Source: an uncultured Pseudothermotoga sp. (GTDB taxonomy: Bacteria; Thermotogota; Thermotogae; Thermotogales; DSM-5069). From it: 64,000 nt of DNA. This document shows, in pieces, positions 62,062-64,000 of the stretch; position 1 is the stretch's first letter, and the number at the start of each line of letters is the position of its first letter. The stretch spans positions 38,641 through 102,640 of the forward strand of contig CALKJI010000007.1 of the NCBI GenBank assembly GCA_937995655.1, written 5' to 3'. A program made the translations under genes and the position numbers. Below the pieces are notes generated by a model. That model saw only the letters and a list, made by a program, of their open reading frames with translations. It did not search any database and had not been told where the DNA came from.

Positions 62062-62638
62062 TCGTTCTCTTGGTTTCAGAACTCCACCACCCTTTTTTAT
62101 AGAAATATTCCCATAGGTCGGCTATGGGTAAACCTATCACCACATATGGATCTCCAACAATCCGTTCGATGAATACCCCAGCAAAGTCTTGCAAACCATA
62201 AGATCCGGCTTTGCCTGAAGAATAGTTTTGCGCATAGTATTCTACAACTTCCTTTGGCACATCTCTAAATTTTACCTGCGTGGTCTGTGTCTTGAGCCAG
62301 ATCTCACCCAAACTCACAACTGCAACGGATGTATGAACAAGATGCCATTTTCCAAGCAATTTGCAAAGCTGTTCCTTGGCATCACAAAGGTTTTTCGGCT
62401 TTCCAAGGATAGTTCCATCAACCTCGACAACTGTATCAGCACCGATTACTACCGCATCAGGGGCTCTTTCGAAAACATTCAACGCTTTCAAGAGTGCCAA
62501 TTTTTCTACTGTTTGTATCGCATCATCGTCGCTTTCCTCTTGGACTTGAGGAGGCATTATTTCGAACTCTTCGAACAGTATCTTCAGAATTTTCCGTCTG
62601 CGTGGAGACGAAGACGCCAAGATCAACCTTTTGAACAC
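62042..62638 (-). CDS. maf: Maf/YhdE nucleotide pyrophosphatase
   Basis: 198 aa. LILASSSPRRRKILK, VVIGADTVVEVDGTILGKP and YGLQDFAGVFIERIVGDPYVV are diagnostic of Maf, a dTTP/UTP pyrophosphatase. GTG 62638 with AAGGTGAT upstream. It overlaps the upstream gene by 116 nt, which is large. Confidence 0.94.
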   Translation of the reverse strand: MFKRLILASSSPRRRKILKILFEEFEIMPPQVQEESDDDAIQTVEKLALLKALNVFERAPDAVVIGADTVVEVDGTILGKPKNLCDAKEQLCKLLGKWHLVHTSVAVVSLGEIWLKTQTTQVKFRDVPKEVVEYYAQNYSSGKAGSYGLQDFAGVFIERIVGDPYVVIGLPIADLWEYFYKKGWWSSETKRTNDEGWF

Positions 62639-63113
62639 GGTCTATCACCTTTCCGGCTATATATGCATTAGCAAAGGCACCAGGTAAACCGAGTACCAGC
62701 ATATAGGGTAAAATCCAAAAAATTGCCTTGCTACCCACAAAAAGCGCTCCTACAAAGGCTTGTACAGCATTGTTGGTGACGCTGCCAAAGATACTCACAC
62801 CCAATAAACCAAAGATTTTAGTTTTCAGCACTATGGCTTCAATGACAGCCGCTGAAGTCGACCCAAGGACACTCATGAAAAAGACCACATCCAAAAAATG
62901 ACCTGTAACCAACGATCCGACAAAACTTTTTCCAACGGCAACGATCAAACCCTGTTTCGCACCAAAGAGAACTATCGATAGGAGCACCACAAAATTTGAA
63001 AATCCCCACTTCCCATTTGGAAAAGGAAATGGTATGAAACTTTCTAAGACATATACCGCTATGCCCAAGGAGATGAAAAGAGAATTCAAGGCGATCCTTC
63101 TACTTCTCACCAA
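62523..63113 (-). CDS. Gx transporter / heptaprenyl diphosphate synthase component I family
   Basis: 196 aa with about five spans: LFISLGIAVYVLESFIPFPF, GFSNFVVLLSIVLFG, NNAVQAFVGALFVGSKAIFW, GLPGAFANAYIAGKVIDRV. PF07456-type S-component-like membrane protein. The last 30-odd residues overlap maf. TTG 63113 overlaps the preceding stop. Common neighbours are NusG-II and ApbE genes, as here. Confidence 0.82.
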   Translation of the reverse strand: MVRSRRIALNSLFISLGIAVYVLESFIPFPFPNGKWGFSNFVVLLSIVLFGAKQGLIVAVGKSFVGSLVTGHFLDVVFFMSVLGSTSAAVIEAIVLKTKIFGLLGVSIFGSVTNNAVQAFVGALFVGSKAIFWILPYMLVLGLPGAFANAYIAGKVIDRVQKVDLGVFVSTQTENSEDTVRRVRNNASSSPRGKRR

Positions 63114-63475
63114 GTCATCACATCCACGTCGCTCTTGCCTACAAATTTCACTACAACTTTATTAGGAATGCATACTACGACACCATTTGGCCCAACCTTA
63201 CCCGTCCTCTCACAAATCTTAAGGGGACAATCACTGTCTCTCACATAGACCCTCCTGTTTTCAAAAACAACATCCATAATGTGCCTTCCTTCACTCTTAA
63301 GTTCATATCTCCCTTCTTCTTTCAACACAACAATCAATTTACCGTCCTTGTAAATCTCAACATAACCTGATAAATCATCCTGACGGTTCAAAAGCCAGAA
63401 TAGTAAAAATACCACGACTATGATAGCAACAACAACAAAATCGGATAACTTGAAAACTTTATTTTGTTCTTTCAT
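63107..63475 (-). CDS. membrane-anchored NusG domain II protein
   Basis: 122 aa. N-terminal membrane span (DFVVVAIIVVVFLLFWLL) then a small beta domain (VRDSDCPLKICERTGKV, VVVCIPNKVVVKF) of the NusG_II family, with two cysteines near a metal- or redox-like site. Often found with ApbE and Rnf-related genes. ATG 63475 overlaps the apbE stop by 17 nt. Confidence 0.83.
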   Translation of the reverse strand: MKEQNKVFKLSDFVVVAIIVVVFLLFWLLNRQDDLSGYVEIYKDGKLIVVLKEEGRYELKSEGRHIMDVVFENRRVYVRDSDCPLKICERTGKVGPNGVVVCIPNKVVVKFVGKSDVDVMTW

Positions 63476-64000
63476 AGGTTAAAAAGGATGGCGATTTGTG
63501 GCTTGTACCATCTTCACTGATCAAAAGTACACTCCCGCCAAACCTTGAGTATTCTAAAACAACATATTCCCATTCTTGAGCCATTACAAAACCAGCTGTA
63601 GATAAAACATCTGCTGTTGTTGCATCCTTTGCGATAACAGTCACTGACTGCGCTCCCGTTGCAGGATAACCAGTCCTGGGATCGAAAATATGATGATACC
63701 GTAAACCATCAACGATGAAATACCTCTCATAATCTCCAGAGGTTGCTACAGCTCCATCGGTTAGATAAATATAGGTCACTGCTTGATCTGATTTGCGAGG
63801 ATCTCTCACCCCAATAACCCATGGTCTAGAACCAAATTTTGGTCCTAAGATTCTGATATCTCCCCCCGCTTCCACAAATCCTGTGCACTTTGGATCTATC
63901 TCTTTGGCTATCTGATATGCTCTATCAAGTGCATAGCCTTTGGTGATGCCACCAAGATCCAACTTCACTCCATCGTTTAACTTGATCCTCCTTGTTCTAC
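63459..64000 (-). CDS. apbE: ApbE FAD:protein FMN transferase (N-terminus beyond window)
   Basis: Open frame continues to the window edge, so only about 180 C-terminal residues are seen. IKLNDGVKLDLGGITKGYALD and GFVEAGGDIRILGPK plus HIFDPRTGYPATGAQSVTVIA (with the catalytic Asp/Thr region) are diagnostic. ApbE attaches FMN to Thr of Rnf/Nqr-type subunits. A GTG at 63968 is internal, not the start. Confidence 0.92.
   Translation of the reverse strand, partial: RTRRIKLNDGVKLDLGGITKGYALDRAYQIAKEIDPKCTGFVEAGGDIRILGPKFGSRPWVIGVRDPRKSDQAVTYIYLTDGAVATSGDYERYFIVDGLRYHHIFDPRTGYPATGAQSVTVIAKDATTADVLSTAGFVMAQEWEYVVLEYSRFGGSVLLISEDGTSHKSPSFLTYERTK

Overview
The window is a dense bacterial chromosome segment. 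It most likely comes from the Thermotogae (order Thermotogales), and I infer Pseudothermotoga or a close relative. Evidence: NusG and RpoC carry the large insertions seen in Thermotoga; L10, SecE, NusG, CoaD and Tgt resemble my recollection of Thermotoga maritima proteins in length and start region; the deoC / cyclodeaminase-like / tgt and secretin / MEMO1 neighbourhoods match that group; SD sequences are strong (GGAGG) and TTG or GTG starts are frequent. No rRNA, insertion sequence, prophage or CRISPR array was seen.

Layout. 1-4.6 kb (+): end of a PilP/GspC-like gene, a giant secretin with many N-type repeats, and a MEMO1 gene. 4.6-11.4 kb (-): LCP protein, endonuclease V, Fe-alcohol dehydrogenase, rRNA methyltransferase, aminotransferase, MurJ. 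11.4-16.4 kb (+): two membrane-anchored Mrr-like proteins, lysine 2,3-aminomutase, a P-loop protein, dnaN and an ABC ATPase. 16.4-21.6 kb (-): tldD-tldE, then a polar amino-acid ABC transporter behind its own promoter and an attenuator-type leader RNA that I cannot assign to a known family. 21.9-23 kb (+): a THUMP methyltransferase. 23-35.7 kb (-): the tRNA-Thr/tRNA-Tyr/rpmG/tRNA-Trp/secE/nusG/rplKAJL/rpoBC supraoperon with a consensus promoter, an L10 leader plus attenuator, and a hairpin before rpoB. 35.8-37.6 kb (-): tungsten-type aldehyde:ferredoxin oxidoreductase. 37.7-40.6 kb (+): glyQS. 40.6-42.1 kb (-): guaB. 42.1-46.8 kb (+): acyP, tmk, an ABC-2 permease, a YfcE phosphodiesterase without a standard start codon, an unrecognised protein and a Cys/Met-metabolism PLP enzyme. 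46.8-64 kb (-): an almost gapless run of about 21 genes from apbE to tsf, covering quinone/FMN-related functions, Maf, RadC, HD protein, deoC, tgt, pyrR, a degenerate PriA, glmU, prs, rplY, pth, lgt, coaD and tsf.

The most unusual items are (1) the leader RNA at 18609-18823, whose segments can pair alternatively as an antiterminator or a terminator; (2) PriA that has lost its Walker A and arginine-finger motifs while keeping its zinc cysteines; (3) a secretin with about nine tandem N-type domains, plausibly related to the wide periplasm under the toga; (4) paired membrane-anchored Mrr-like proteins, one apparently catalytically dead; and (5) a phosphodiesterase gene that appears to start with CTG or ATT. 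No database search was possible; family calls rest on motifs and remembered family features.
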